NCBI RefSeq assembly: GCF_003030345.1
Contig: NZ_CP028158.1
Location: 5,456,001 to 5,520,000 of the forward strand
Direction: 5' to 3'
DNA length: 64,000 nucleotides
Source: Plantactinospora sp. BC1
Lineage (GTDB): Bacteria; Actinomycetota; Actinomycetes; Mycobacteriales; Micromonosporaceae
The notes under the pieces were generated by a model. The model was not told the DNA's origin. It did no database searches and was given only the letters and a program-made list of their open reading frames with translations. A program made the position numbers and the translations under genes. Every line of letters begins with the position of its first letter. The first letter of the stretch is position 1. Shown in pieces: positions 10,362 to 18,625 of this stretch.

Positions 10362-10973
10362 ATGATGTCCAGGAACCCGACGGCGGCGTGGCGGTCCGGT
10401 ATGCCTGGTATGCCGGGTGTTGCCGGTGGCAACGACCTACCTGCCGGACCGTCCGGCGACCAGTTCAGGGCGCCGAGCAGCGAGGGTGGGATCGCGCCGG
10501 AGCAGCAGTCCACGGTGACCGTCGCCTCGTACCCGGACTACCCATCGGCGCAGTACACGGTGGACTTCCTCTCCGACAACGAGTTCCCGGTCGAACGGGC
10601 CGCCATCGTCGGTACCGACCTCAGGCTGGTCGAAACGGTGCTGGGCCGGATGACGACCGGCCGGGCCGCGCTGGCCGGCGCCGCCACCGGCGCCTGGTTC
10701 GGGCTCTTCATCGGCCTCCTCTTCGGCATCTTCACGGTCGGCAACTGGTGGGCCGTGATCCTCGTGGGCCTGGCCATCGGTGCGGTCTGGGGCGCGATCT
10801 TCGGCGCCATCGCGCACGCCATGACCGGGGGCCGGCGCGACTTCACCTCGGCGAGCAGCCTACGGGCCAACCAGTACGCGGTGACCGTCGACGCGACCTT
10901 CGCCGACCAGGCGCGGCAGCTCATCGGCCGGATGAACTGGCAGGGTCAGCGGCAGGCCGGCGCCACCGGTTGA
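10362..10973 (+). CDS. General stress protein, 17M-like (GS17) domain
   Basis: 203 residues. After a disordered Gly/Pro-rich N-terminus (1-50), the segment VASYPDYPSAQYTVDFLSDN begins the GSP_synth/GS17M-like domain. This has a ferredoxin-like fold and is interrupted by a glycine-rich hydrophobic hairpin (about residues 104-147) that is probably two membrane helices. The C-terminal strand NQYAVTVDATFADQARQLIG closes the domain. Similar proteins are induced by heat, salt or oxidative stress; their molecular role is unknown. A good GAAGGAGG ribosome binding site precedes the ATG and a sigma-B-like promoter is upstream. Confidence 0.8.
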   Translation: MMSRNPTAAWRSGMPGMPGVAGGNDLPAGPSGDQFRAPSSEGGIAPEQQSTVTVASYPDYPSAQYTVDFLSDNEFPVERAAIVGTDLRLVETVLGRMTTGRAALAGAATGAWFGLFIGLLFGIFTVGNWWAVILVGLAIGAVWGAIFGAIAHAMTGGRRDFTSASSLRANQYAVTVDATFADQARQLIGRMNWQGQRQAGATG

Positions 10974-11007
10974 CCGCGCCGCCTCCTCGGCGACACGGGT
11001 CGGCGGG

Positions 11008-11592
11008 TCAGTGGTAGACGCGCTCGCCGGCCCGGATCGGCGCCGTGATCCGGTTCTCCTCCGGCGCCAGCGGGCAGGCCCACCTGTCGTCGTAGGCGCA
11101 GGAGGCGTTGTAGGCGTAGTTGAAGTCCAGCCGTAGCCGGCCACCGGGCAGCACCGTCACGCCCCGGCCGTAGGTCCCCTTGACCGTGTCGGTGAGATAG
11201 CGCCCGCCGCCGTAGCTCTCCCGGCCGGCGGTGCCGTCCCGGAACGGCAGGAAGAGCCCGCCGCCGTACGCCTCGATCCACCAGAGCGTCAGCGGTCCCC
11301 ACGGAGTCTCGGCGACGCCCGAACGGCGGTAGTGCACGGTTCCGTCCGGTCCGCCGGTGTCGATGCTCAGCATCCCGCTGGCCGGTCGCACCGGCACGTC
11401 GACCACGGCCGACGGCTCGGGTGGGAAGTAGCGCAGGCCGGTGAAGCCGGCCCGCTCGGCCAGCGGGATCGGCGACTGCGGATGCCCGGCGAAGAGGGCG
11501 TCCCGGGCCGCCCGGAATCCGGCCAGGTCGAGGTCGGACAGGTAGAGCCTCGTCACCTGCTCGCGCCAGTCCGCCAGCTCCAGTTCCTCCAC
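11008..11592 (-). CDS. DUF1684 domain protein
   Basis: 194 residues matching DUF1684, a beta-rich domain found in many actinobacteria. Key conserved parts are PIPLAERAGFTGLRYFPPEP, TPWGPLTLWWIEAYGGGLFLPFRD and LDFNYAYNASCAYDDRWACPL with its two cysteines. Function is unknown. The GTG start at 11592 is chosen because the domain begins within 10 residues; longer in-frame reading would run through the palindrome at 11655-11694. It stands alone and converges on the general-stress gene. Confidence 0.75.
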   Translation of the reverse strand: MEELELADWREQVTRLYLSDLDLAGFRAARDALFAGHPQSPIPLAERAGFTGLRYFPPEPSAVVDVPVRPASGMLSIDTGGPDGTVHYRRSGVAETPWGPLTLWWIEAYGGGLFLPFRDGTAGRESYGGGRYLTDTVKGTYGRGVTVLPGGRLRLDFNYAYNASCAYDDRWACPLAPEENRITAPIRAGERVYH

Positions 11593-11654
11593 CCGTCCGA
11601 GCCTAGCGGCGCCGATCCGGCACCGACGGCGCGCATCTACCGTCCCGGCTGACG

Positions 11655-11694
11655 GAGGTTCCAGGAAGTCACCATGGTGACTTCCTGGAACCTC
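11655..11694. repeat. Perfect 40-base palindrome
   Basis: The 20 bases from 11655 to 11674 are the exact reverse complement of 11675-11694, with no spacer. The centre reads TCACCATGGTGA and the outer arms GAGGTTCCAGG. It lies between the divergent DUF1684 and regulator genes. The absence of a loop and of a T-tract argues against a simple terminator. Its AT content is higher than its surroundings. Confidence 0.8.
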
Positions 11695-11735
11695 TGCCGC
11701 GAGAGGGGGCGCCGGAGCCGAGTTGCCGAAGCGTG

Positions 11736-11754
11736 TGTCAACTGATCGTTGACA
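11736..11754. promoter_or_regulatory. Operator-like inverted repeat 1
   Basis: TGTCAAC-TGATC-GTTGACA, a perfect 7-base inverted repeat with a 5-base spacer. It overlaps the -35 box of the regulator gene at 11785. The same half-sites with the same 5-base spacing recur inside that gene at 12143-12159, which suggests autoregulation. Confidence 0.65.
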
Positions 11755-11778
11755 TGCCCGGGGCCAGCCGGACATCAT
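11749..11778 (+). promoter_or_regulatory. Promoter of small regulator, possibly leaderless
   Basis: TTGACA (11749-11754), 18 bases, CATCAT (11773-11778). The expected transcription start, about 7 bases after the -10, coincides with the ATG at 11785, so the mRNA may be leaderless. Confidence 0.5.
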
Positions 11779-11784
11779 GCGTGG

Positions 11785-12477
11785 ATGCCACCGGAGAGAA
11801 CGGACCGACCCGAGGAGACCTCGGCGCGGCCACCTGCCAGCCCGCCGTCGGACGAGGTGGGGCGACGACTCGCCGCGTACGCGGCCGTGCTCGGTGCCGC
11901 ATGCGACGGCGGTAGCGGGCAGCTCCCGCCGCTGGCCGCGCTACGGCTGCTGGACGGGGTACGGGCCGGGCTGGACGAGGCGGAACGCCGGCTCGTCGAG
12001 GCGGCCCGGGAAGAGCGGGTGAGCTGGGCACAGATCGCCACGGCGCTGGGACTGGCCAGCCGGCAGGCGGCCGAGCAGCGCTGGGTACGACTCTCGGGCG
12101 CGGCCACCCGGGACCCGGCCCGGGTACGCGCCGAGCGCAAACGTCAACAGTCTGTTGACACACTGTATGGGACGGCGATCACCCGGCTCCGGGCGGCGGT
12201 GGTGGCCGTACACCGGCAACTGAGCACGGAACCCGACGGGGCCGACTGGCACCCCCGGGCCCGACTCGCGCGTACCACCCTCGCACTGGCCCGCTCGGCC
12301 GAGCCCGGCGGGCTGTACGCGCTCGCCGTGCAGGCGGTCGCCGATCTCGACCAGATCCCGGCAGAGCGGTTGGAGGGCGCGCTGCCGGAGGCGCTGGACC
12401 GGCTCCGCCGGGCGGTGGACCAGGCCGTCCCCGCTTCCGGCCGCCGAGCCGCCGACGACGCGACGGAGTCGAGTTGA
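11785..12477 (+). CDS. Small HTH regulator-like protein
   Basis: 230 residues, soluble. The stretch ERVSWAQIATALGLASRQAA (about residues 77-96), followed by EQRWVRL, reads as a helix-turn-helix. The rest is helical, Ala/Arg/Leu-rich and unassigned. Similar actinobacterial proteins are sometimes labelled HSP18-type regulators, but that label is weak. ATG 11785 is chosen because no ribosome binding site fits the earlier ATG and the promoter places the transcript start here. Two GTCAAC-N5-GTTGAC repeats, one over the promoter and one within codons near residue 120, are likely its own operators. The downstream MFS gene starts 90 bases later and has a GTTGACA in its -35 region, so it may be the regulated partner. 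Confidence 0.65.
   Translation: MPPERTDRPEETSARPPASPPSDEVGRRLAAYAAVLGAACDGGSGQLPPLAALRLLDGVRAGLDEAERRLVEAAREERVSWAQIATALGLASRQAAEQRWVRLSGAATRDPARVRAERKRQQSVDTLYGTAITRLRAAVVAVHRQLSTEPDGADWHPRARLARTTLALARSAEPGGLYALAVQAVADLDQIPAERLEGALPEALDRLRRAVDQAVPASGRRAADDATESS
12143..12159. promoter_or_regulatory. Operator-like inverted repeat 2, inside regulator gene
   Basis: GTCAAC-AGTCT-GTTGAC repeats the half-sites and 5-base spacing of the site at 11736-11754. It is intragenic, about 360 bases downstream of the first, a distance that would allow looping between two bound dimers. Confidence 0.5.
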
Positions 12478-12499
12478 GCCGATCCGACGCAAGTTCTGG

Positions 12500-12529
12500 T
12501 TGACACGGGGCGACAGGTGATCCGAGGAT
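12500..12529 (+). promoter_or_regulatory. Candidate promoter of MFS gene
   Basis: TTGACA (12500-12505), 18 bases, GAGGAT (12524-12529). The -35 region reads GTTGACA, the right half-site of the two operator-like repeats at 11736 and 12143, which hints at control by the upstream regulator. Confidence 0.4.
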
Positions 12530-12567
12530 GTGAGTCTCCATGACTCAACCCCCTCGGAGGTCGAAAC

Positions 12568-13788
12568 GTGCCCGCTGCACCCTGGCGCAGCCCGGAGAAG
12601 CGCAACATCCTGATCTTCGTCGGCATCTCGCTCGTCTCCGGATTCGGCGGTACCGCACTCAACGTGGCCTCCGGGGTCTGGGTACTCGACCTCACCGGCT
12701 CCAGCAGCCTGGCCGCGCTCACCGGCCTCTGCCTCTTCGCCCCGACGCTCCTCGGCCCGGTCCTCGGCGCACTCGTGGACCGGCTCCCCCGCAGGCGACT
12801 GATCGTCTGGACCCACCTGCTCACCGCCGTGGCCGTGCTCTCGCTGCTGGGGGTCCGTACCGACGCCCAGGTCTGGCTCGTCTACCTCGTGATGGTCGGC
12901 TACGGCACCAGCCTCGTCCTGGTCGACGCCGCCGAGAACGCCGTACTGCCGGCCGCTCTGCCACCGGCCGCCCTCGGCGGGGTCAACGGGCTGCGGACCA
13001 GCGCACAGGAGGGCGTGAAGCTGGTCGCCCCGCTGGCCGGGGCCGGACTCTTCGTCTGGCAGGGCGGACATCCGGTGGCCGCGCTCACCGCGGCGGCGTT
13101 GACCGTGGCCGCCGTCCTCTGCACGCTGCTCACGCTCCGCCCGCAGGGGGCGGAGTCCGCCGCCGCACGGCGCCAGGGCGGGCGAGGTCGGATCCGGGCC
13201 GGTGCCGCCTTCCTCTGGCGGCACTCCGAACTGCGCACACCCGTGCTGGTCGGCTCCGTCACCATCGCGATGTCCGGGCTCACCACCGCCGCCGTCTACG
13301 CCGTCGTCACCGAGGACCTGCACCAGCCCGCCGCGTTCGTCGGGGTGCTCTCCTCGGGGCAGGGCGCCGGATCGCTGCTCGGCGGCCTGCTGGTCGGCCG
13401 GCTGCTGCGTACCCGGGGAAGCCTCGCCGTCGGCGCACTCGGCGCCGCCCTCTTCGCCCTCGGTACCCTCGGCCGGCTCGTCCCGTGGTCCCCGGCGGCC
13501 GTCGCCTGCTCGGTGGTGGTCGGGATCGGCCTGCCCTGGACCCTGGTGGCGGCCGTGACGGCGGTGCAGTCCCGGACCCCCGAGGCGTTGCTCGGGCGGG
13601 TGTCCGGCAGCGCCAACACCCTGCTCTTCGCGCCCGTCGCGCTCGCCACGCCGGTCGGCGCGGCCCTGGTCCTGCCGGATCACCGCCTGCCGCTGGTCGT
13701 CGCCGCCCTGCTCTGCCTCGGCACCGGGCTCGTCGCGCTCCGCTCGGCCCGGCGCGCCGCGGACGGGGACGCCGTGCTCCACACCTGA
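12568..13788 (+). CDS. MFS transporter, DHA3-like
   Basis: 406 residues with about twelve membrane segments. The first part (NILIFVGISLVSGFGGTALN) and motif LVDRLPRRRLIVWTHL after the second segment are typical of the DHA3 group of major facilitator exporters (MefA-type drug and metabolite efflux). GTG start with GGAGG 9 bases upstream. It follows the small regulator gene in the same direction. An efflux pump under control of that regulator is a reasonable reading, but the substrate is unknown. Confidence 0.82.
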   Translation: MPAAPWRSPEKRNILIFVGISLVSGFGGTALNVASGVWVLDLTGSSSLAALTGLCLFAPTLLGPVLGALVDRLPRRRLIVWTHLLTAVAVLSLLGVRTDAQVWLVYLVMVGYGTSLVLVDAAENAVLPAALPPAALGGVNGLRTSAQEGVKLVAPLAGAGLFVWQGGHPVAALTAAALTVAAVLCTLLTLRPQGAESAAARRQGGRGRIRAGAAFLWRHSELRTPVLVGSVTIAMSGLTTAAVYAVVTEDLHQPAAFVGVLSSGQGAGSLLGGLLVGRLLRTRGSLAVGALGAALFALGTLGRLVPWSPAAVACSVVVGIGLPWTLVAAVTAVQSRTPEALLGRVSGSANTLLFAPVALATPVGAALVLPDHRLPLVVAALLCLGTGLVALRSARRAADGDAVLHT

Positions 13789-13802
13789 CCGGACGCGGAG
13801 TC

Positions 13803-13836
13803 GGACCCGCTAGCCGTGCTGCCGGCCAGCGGGTCC
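13803..13836. terminator. Bidirectional hairpin between convergent genes
   Basis: GGACCCGCT (13803-13811) pairs with AGCGGGTCC (13828-13836) over a 16-base loop. An outer CCTGAC/GTCAGG pair (13784-13789 and 13838-13843) can extend it. It sits between the convergent MFS gene and the 44-residue membrane protein gene. Confidence 0.45.
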
Positions 13837-13859
13837 CGTCAGGCTGAGATCGGAGATCG

Positions 13860-13994
13860 TCACGTGGAGACGGCGAAGATGCCGGCCACCCCGAGCACCA
13901 CCATCACCAACACCGCGACGAGGGCTCCGCGCTCGTTCTCCACCGCCGCCTGGTCCGGTCCATCCGGCTCGGCGTCCATGATCTCGCTGGACAT
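13860..13994 (-). CDS. 44-residue single-helix membrane protein
   Basis: The protein has an acidic N-terminus (MSSEIMDAEPDGPDQAA) and one C-terminal hydrophobic helix (about residues 24-42, LVAVLVMVVLGVAGIF). A strong GGGGAGGA ribosome binding site stands 4 bases before the ATG, which supports real translation. No family is recognised. It could be a small membrane regulator or stabiliser, or a membrane-active peptide. It has no biosynthetic partner that would mark it as a RiPP precursor. Confidence 0.6.
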   Translation of the reverse strand: MSSEIMDAEPDGPDQAAVENERGALVAVLVMVVLGVAGIFAVST

Positions 13995-14428
13995 GCTGTC
14001 CTCCCCTGGTCGTCGCCTGCTCTCCCACACGGGCAGGACGACCACCGCCGTACCGGCTCCGACGTCTGCCGCCGACCGACCGGTCACCCGGCGCCTCCGC
14101 TGGTACGCGCCGGTCGTCCTCCCCTGGGCACCCGCCCCGGGTGCCTGGGCCGCCCGGAGGCCGTGTACGAGCACGGCCCCACCGTCCTGCGCGATCGGGG
14201 CAACCCGACATCGGAGTTGCCGCTCTGGGCGATCGGAAACCCGGCAGCGCCGCCCGATTCCGGGGTAGCCTGCCCGTCCGGACCGTCGGTGGAACCGGGG
14301 GCGGAATCGCGCCGAAGCTCCGCCGCGTCCCGCCGCGACCGGATCCCGGCCGAACGAGGGGTTCCTGCGGGTTCCGGTGTTCCGCCCGGATCCGGCGCCG
14401 AATCGTGGGATCCGAACGCCGGACGGTT
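13995..14428. other. 434-base intergenic region with two hairpins
   Basis: No convincing gene. Two short hairpins are present: GGCACCC/GGGTGCC (14127-14145) and GGCCGTG/CACGGCC (14159-14178). Either could end the PIMT-like transcript coming from the right, though both are over 250 bases past its stop. The promoter of the 44-residue protein should lie at the left end. Confidence 0.4.
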
Positions 14429-15550
14429 TCAGCGCTGGACCCAGCCGGTCGGTACCAGGATCGGCTGGTCGGGGTCGCCGGCCGGCACCAACCCGGCCGA
14501 CCAGTCGCAGATCGTCGGCTCGCCCCGGGCCACCCAGCGGTCCCGCAGGGCGAGCGCGTCGGCGGCGTACCGGGCGGCGGACGGTCCGGCCGCCTGCACC
14601 GAACCGTCGGGGAGCAGCCCCGCCCCGCCGCCGTGCACCTCGTCCAGGAGCAGGCAGCCGCCGGGGCCGCCCCACCCGCCCGGCGGACCGGCGGAGAAGG
14701 TGGTCCGCCGGTCCCAGGCCCCGACCGCGAACCACAGGTCGTGGTAGCGGAAGACGTCCAGCGGCGGATGCCAGCAGGGCGGATGGCGCACCGTCGGCGG
14801 CGGCAGTGTGTCGGTGCGCTGCGGCGCCGGATGTCCTCCCGGATAGCGGGCCGCCAGCGGTCCGGCCGCCGACATGAACCCGGCGCGCAGCTCGCCGCGC
14901 GCCTCGCCCGTCCCCGGCCCGCCCGGCCGGATCCGCAGCACCGGATGGTTTCCGGCGTGTTCGACCGGTGCAAGCAGGTAGCCGTCCGCCGCGAGCTGGT
15001 CCAGCCAGCGCGGTGACACCCCGGTCACCCCGACCGTGACCACCACCCGGTCGTACCCGGCGTCGGCCGGCACGCCGAGGTAACCGTCGCCGAGGCGTAC
15101 GTCGACGGCGTCGGCCAGCCCGACCCGGCGCAGCGCCGCCCCGGCCCGCTCGACGACGTCCGGGGCGATGTCCACCGTGGTCACCCGGGCACCCATGGTC
15201 GCCATCAGGGCCGCGTTGTAACCGGTACCGACGCCGATCTCCAGTACCCGGATGCCGGGGCGCAGCTCCAACGACTCGATCATCGCCGCCATCAGCGACG
15301 GCTGGCTCGACGAGCTGACCGGCACACCGTCGACGACCTTGGTGACCAGCGGATGGTTCCGATAGACGAGAGGGAGGAAGTCCGGATCGGCCGGCCCGAC
15401 CCAGCGCCCGTCGCCGCCGTCGAAACCGGCCGCGACGAACTCCTCCCGGGGCACCGTGCCGAACGCCCGGAGCAGGTCGGCACCGTCGAGCAGACCGTCG
15501 CGGCGCAGTTGGTCGACGTACCGGGAGCGCAGCTCGGCCGCCGACGTCAT
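14429..15550 (-). CDS. PIMT-like protein O-methyltransferase
   Basis: 373 residues. The N-terminal 200 are a protein-L-isoaspartate O-methyltransferase (PCMT) fold. The substrate loop VSSSSQPSLMAAMIE (near residue 80) and the SAM motif RVLEIGVGTGYNAALMA (near residue 100) are intact. About 170 further residues form a C-terminal extension with Trp-rich parts. Extended PIMT homologues are common in actinomycetes; some methylate Asp side chains in ribosomal peptides, others repair isoaspartate. No RiPP precursor or synthetase lies nearby, so a repair or unknown substrate is more likely here. The gene is alone on its strand, 35 bases upstream of which the next minus-strand gene ends. Confidence 0.78.
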   Translation of the reverse strand: MTSAAELRSRYVDQLRRDGLLDGADLLRAFGTVPREEFVAAGFDGGDGRWVGPADPDFLPLVYRNHPLVTKVVDGVPVSSSSQPSLMAAMIESLELRPGIRVLEIGVGTGYNAALMATMGARVTTVDIAPDVVERAGAALRRVGLADAVDVRLGDGYLGVPADAGYDRVVVTVGVTGVSPRWLDQLAADGYLLAPVEHAGNHPVLRIRPGGPGTGEARGELRAGFMSAAGPLAARYPGGHPAPQRTDTLPPPTVRHPPCWHPPLDVFRYHDLWFAVGAWDRRTTFSAGPPGGWGGPGGCLLLDEVHGGGAGLLPDGSVQAAGPSAARYAADALALRDRWVARGEPTICDWSAGLVPAGDPDQPILVPTGWVQR

Positions 15551-15584
15551 GGCCGGCCCGCCGGACCGGCCGGGCCGGACCGCC

Positions 15585-16247
15585 TCAGTGTCCGACCCAG
15601 CTCTCGCTGCCCGGCAGCGCGAACGACGAGCGTGGCGAGTAGAAGCCCCACAGCAACTCCAACGGGTTGGCCGGACGGAGCGCGTAGACGGGATGGTCCG
15701 GCGCGAGGAACTCCACCGACTCGATCTCGAACGGCGCGACCGGCTCGAAGATGTACGGGCAGGTGGCGCCGACGAGCTGGCTGCCGAGCCGGCTCAGGTA
15801 GCGGACGTGGCCCCGGTAGACCCGGGAGACGTTGCGGCCGACCCGGGCGGTGGTGCGGATCAGTGCCACACCGTCCACTTCGGTCACCGCCACCAGCGCC
15901 TGGCCGATGATCTCGATCGTGGTCCGGCCGGCGCCGGCCGGCACGCCGCGTACCGCCGCCTGGGTCTGGGCCAGCGGACTCGAACTCAGGTGGTGGGTGT
16001 ACCACCGGCCCCGGCCCGCGTCGGCCAGGTCGAGGTCCGGGCCGAGTCCCGCCGCCGAGTAGCTGTCCAGCCCGGAGGTCTGGGCCGGGTCGTCCACCAC
16101 GTACTGCTGGAGGAAGACCTGCCGGTTGGCCGGCAGTCGCAGGCCCGGCGGCACCATCGCCGCCACCGCCTCGGGGTCCGCCGGCACCCAGCCGAAGTGG
16201 AGCATCCGGCAGTGCACGACGAGTTGCGGCGGAACAGGCTGGCTCAA
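15585..16247 (-). CDS. Acetoacetate decarboxylase-like protein
   Basis: 220 residues with the look of the acetoacetate decarboxylase/DUF2071-like fold: MVPPGLRLPANRQVFLQQYVVDD near the N-terminus, a central beta-rich part, and FEIESVEFLAPDHPVYALRPA near the C-terminus. I cannot identify the Schiff-base Lys of true acetoacetate decarboxylases; the protein contains almost no lysine, so decarboxylation by that mechanism is doubtful. Such proteins are sometimes enzymes of unknown reaction in secondary metabolism. The gene ends 35 bases before the PIMT-like gene starts, so the two may form a small operon. Confidence 0.5.
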   Translation of the reverse strand: MSQPVPPQLVVHCRMLHFGWVPADPEAVAAMVPPGLRLPANRQVFLQQYVVDDPAQTSGLDSYSAAGLGPDLDLADAGRGRWYTHHLSSSPLAQTQAAVRGVPAGAGRTTIEIIGQALVAVTEVDGVALIRTTARVGRNVSRVYRGHVRYLSRLGSQLVGATCPYIFEPVAPFEIESVEFLAPDHPVYALRPANPLELLWGFYSPRSSFALPGSESWVGH

Positions 16248-16346
16248 CAGGGCTCCTGTCGCGTCGGGATAGCCGCGACGCTACGACCGGCCCCGGGCGC
16301 AGACAAGCGCAGGCGAGACGGAAAGTCGACAGTCACCTCCGCCGGC

Positions 16347-17552
16347 TCAGCCCGTTCGGGCCGCCCGGTGCAGATAGCCGGGCACGTCGGCGGCGTGGAA
16401 CACCCGCTCGCTCGGCTCGATCCGGGCCAGGAAGTCGGCGTACCCCGCCGCCATCCGCAACGCCGCCACCGGGCGGAGCAGCTCCACCGCCCGGCCCGGG
16501 TCGCTGCCCGGGACGCTCGACCGCCAGCGCCGGACCCAGGACCGCAACAGCTCGCCGGCCGGCTCCGCATCGATCGCCTCGGTCAGCCGCAGAATGTCGA
16601 AGGCGGGATGGCCGACGAAGCCGTCCCCCCAGTCGATGATCACCCGGCGGTCGCCGTCGATCCGGACGTTGCCCGGATGCAGGTCGCCGTGGACCAGCAC
16701 GTCCGGCAGGCCGCAGCGGCCCACCTCGGCCATCCGGTCCGGCAGGCCGTCCAGCAGCGACCGCACCGGCGCCAGGTCGGCGCCGTGCGCGGTCAGCTGG
16801 TCGCGTACGGTCCGGGCCAGTGCCGCGCCGCGCCGGTCCGGTACGCCGGCGGCGACCAGCCGCTCGACCTGCCCCACCGAGGCGAGCTGGATCCGGTGCT
16901 GGTCGGCGGCGACCGCGTCCCGCCCAGCCGGGTGCAGCCGGTAGCCGTCCTCGCCCGGCACGTGCTCCAGCAGCATCCGTCCGCAGCCGTCGGCGGCCAG
17001 CAGCACCGGCACCAGGTCGGGTACCGCCGTGCCGAGCCAGCGCAGCAGCACCGCCTCGTGCGCGAAGAACCCGGGTACCTGCTTGAGCCAGACCGGGCCA
17101 CCGGCCTCGCCGGCCGACCCCGCCGCGTCGAGTCGCCAGATCGCCGACAGGTTCCAGGCCCGCTGCGGCACGGCCAGGTGTGGACCCCGGCCGGCCCGGT
17201 GCAGTTCGGCGGCGGCCCAGCGCAGGCTCGCGGCCGGTCCACCCGGCTCGGCCCAGGGCGCCCGCAGCGGCTCTGCCGACAGGTCCACCTCGGACGGTGC
17301 CAGCGGCACGCCGGGCGGCACCCGTGCGCCCGGGTCGAGTTGGGCCAGGTAGCCGACTGTGCCGCCGTGCGGCTCGGGCCGGTCGGTGTGCAGCAGCCGC
17401 AGTACCGAGACGTCGATGCCGTACCGGGCCCGGGCACCGGCCACCACGTCGCCGACCTCCTGCCACCAGGGCGCCGGTACGTCGTACGCGGGCAGCACGC
17501 CGAGCGGCCGGCCGGTGCCGTCGAGCAGGTGCAGCAGTACGGTCCGGGTCAC
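16347..17552 (-). CDS. APH-family phosphotransferase at end of purine operon
   Basis: 401 residues. The C-terminal two thirds are an aminoglycoside phosphotransferase/choline kinase-like fold with the catalytic loop VLVHGDLHPGNVRID and the metal motif VIIDWGDG, both intact. The N-terminal 130 residues (LLHLLDGTGRPLGVLPAYDV, PAPWWQEVGDVVAGARARYG) form an extra domain that I do not recognise. GTG 17552 shares four bases (GTGA) with the allantoicase stop and has a GAGAG 10 bases upstream, so coupling to the purine operon is likely; GTG 17558 is an alternative. Its substrate is unknown; a small ureide- or sugar-related alcohol is as likely as an antibiotic. Confidence 0.75.
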   Translation of the reverse strand: MTRTVLLHLLDGTGRPLGVLPAYDVPAPWWQEVGDVVAGARARYGIDVSVLRLLHTDRPEPHGGTVGYLAQLDPGARVPPGVPLAPSEVDLSAEPLRAPWAEPGGPAASLRWAAAELHRAGRGPHLAVPQRAWNLSAIWRLDAAGSAGEAGGPVWLKQVPGFFAHEAVLLRWLGTAVPDLVPVLLAADGCGRMLLEHVPGEDGYRLHPAGRDAVAADQHRIQLASVGQVERLVAAGVPDRRGAALARTVRDQLTAHGADLAPVRSLLDGLPDRMAEVGRCGLPDVLVHGDLHPGNVRIDGDRRVIIDWGDGFVGHPAFDILRLTEAIDAEPAGELLRSWVRRWRSSVPGSDPGRAVELLRPVAALRMAAGYADFLARIEPSERVFHAADVPGYLHRAARTG

Positions 17553-18625
17553 GGCCACCAGGCTCTCGCCGGTCGGCTCCCGACCTGCCCCACCTGGCGG
17601 GCCTGGGCCGGCGGCAACGACTCCGACCAGCGGCGGCGCAGCCGGTCGAGGTCGGCCGGGGCGATCCGGCCGGGCAGACGCAGCCGGGCCATGCCGCCGT
17701 CCGGGAAGACGTCCAGCCGGACCTCGGTGGCGGTCGGCACGGCGTCGACCGGGAACCGGTGCCGGGTGTCCGGCTGCAACCGGGTGCGCGGCAGAATCTC
17801 GAACCAGGCCGCCTCGTCCGCCGGGTCGGCGATCCGGGTGTCCACGCCGCGCAGCCTCGCCGCCGCCGGTGCGTTCCCCTTGAAGTGGCTGGTGTCCAGC
17901 TCGACCTGGCGGATCTGCCCGGGTGCGGCCAGCCGGACCCGTACCCAGTCGTTGCCGTCGTCGCGGCGCCGGGCGGTCTCCCAGCCCTCGCCCATGCTCC
18001 GGGCCAGCCCGGGCGCGATCAACTGCCGGGGCGAACCGTAGAACATGTCGCTGCACCCGACCACCAGGCCGCCGTGTTCCAGCGCCGCGAGGTCGAGCTG
18101 CCCGTCGGGGAAGAGCGCCGGATCGGGTACGACCACACCGTGCACGCGCAGCCGGGCCACCCCGCCGTCGGGGTAGATCCGCAGCCGTACGTGCGTGTAG
18201 CGGCGTGGGTCGTCCACCTCGAAGAGGTTACGACCGTCCCCGCGCAACGCCGCCCTCGGCACCAGGGTGGCCCAGTCGGCGTCGGCCAGCTCGGCCGGAT
18301 CGGGATATCCGGCCATCCCGCACGCCTCCACCGAGGCGTACGGCGGATAGTTGCCGACGAAGTGCGAGGTGTCCACCACCACCCCGGTGACCACGCCGGG
18401 GGCGCCGAGCCGGACGACCGCCCAGTCGTGTCCGGGCTCCCGGCGGCGGCGGGTCTCCCAGCCGTCGTACACCTGGCCCTTGGCCCCGAAGGTGCCGGCG
18501 GCGAAGGCCGGCGGCTCGTCGGTGACCAGGTTGTCCCGGGCGGCGAAGAACTCGTCGTTGGCCGCCACCACCCCACCGCCGAGGGACCGTGCCGCCAGGT
18601 CGGGCAGTTCGGTGAAGGCGCTCAT
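17549..18625 (-). CDS. alc: Allantoicase
   Basis: 358 residues made of two tandem allantoicase repeats. Repeat one contains [21 protein letters not shown] and [18 protein letters not shown]; repeat two contains [21 protein letters not shown] and [17 protein letters not shown]. It hydrolyses allantoate to ureidoglycolate and urea in the cytoplasm. ATGA overlap with the upstream allantoinase and GTGA overlap with the downstream phosphotransferase show tight coupling. Length is normal for the family. Confidence 0.95.
   Translation of the reverse strand: MSAFTELPDLAARSLGGGVVAANDEFFAARDNLVTDEPPAFAAGTFGAKGQVYDGWETRRRREPGHDWAVVRLGAPGVVTGVVVDTSHFVGNYPPYASVEACGMAGYPDPAELADADWATLVPRAALRGDGRNLFEVDDPRRYTHVRLRIYPDGGVARLRVHGVVVPDPALFPDGQLDLAALEHGGLVVGCSDMFYGSPRQLIAPGLARSMGEGWETARRRDDGNDWVRVRLAAPGQIRQVELDTSHFKGNAPAAARLRGVDTRIADPADEAAWFEILPRTRLQPDTRHRFPVDAVPTATEVRLDVFPDGGMARLRLPGRIAPADLDRLRRRWSESLPPAQARQVGQVGSRPARAWWP

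Noticed and set aside
13860-13994. 44-residue protein as a RiPP precursor for the PIMT-like enzyme
   Set aside because: It has a membrane helix rather than a leader/core layout, lies 434 bases away, and no lanthipeptide or graspetide synthetase is present.
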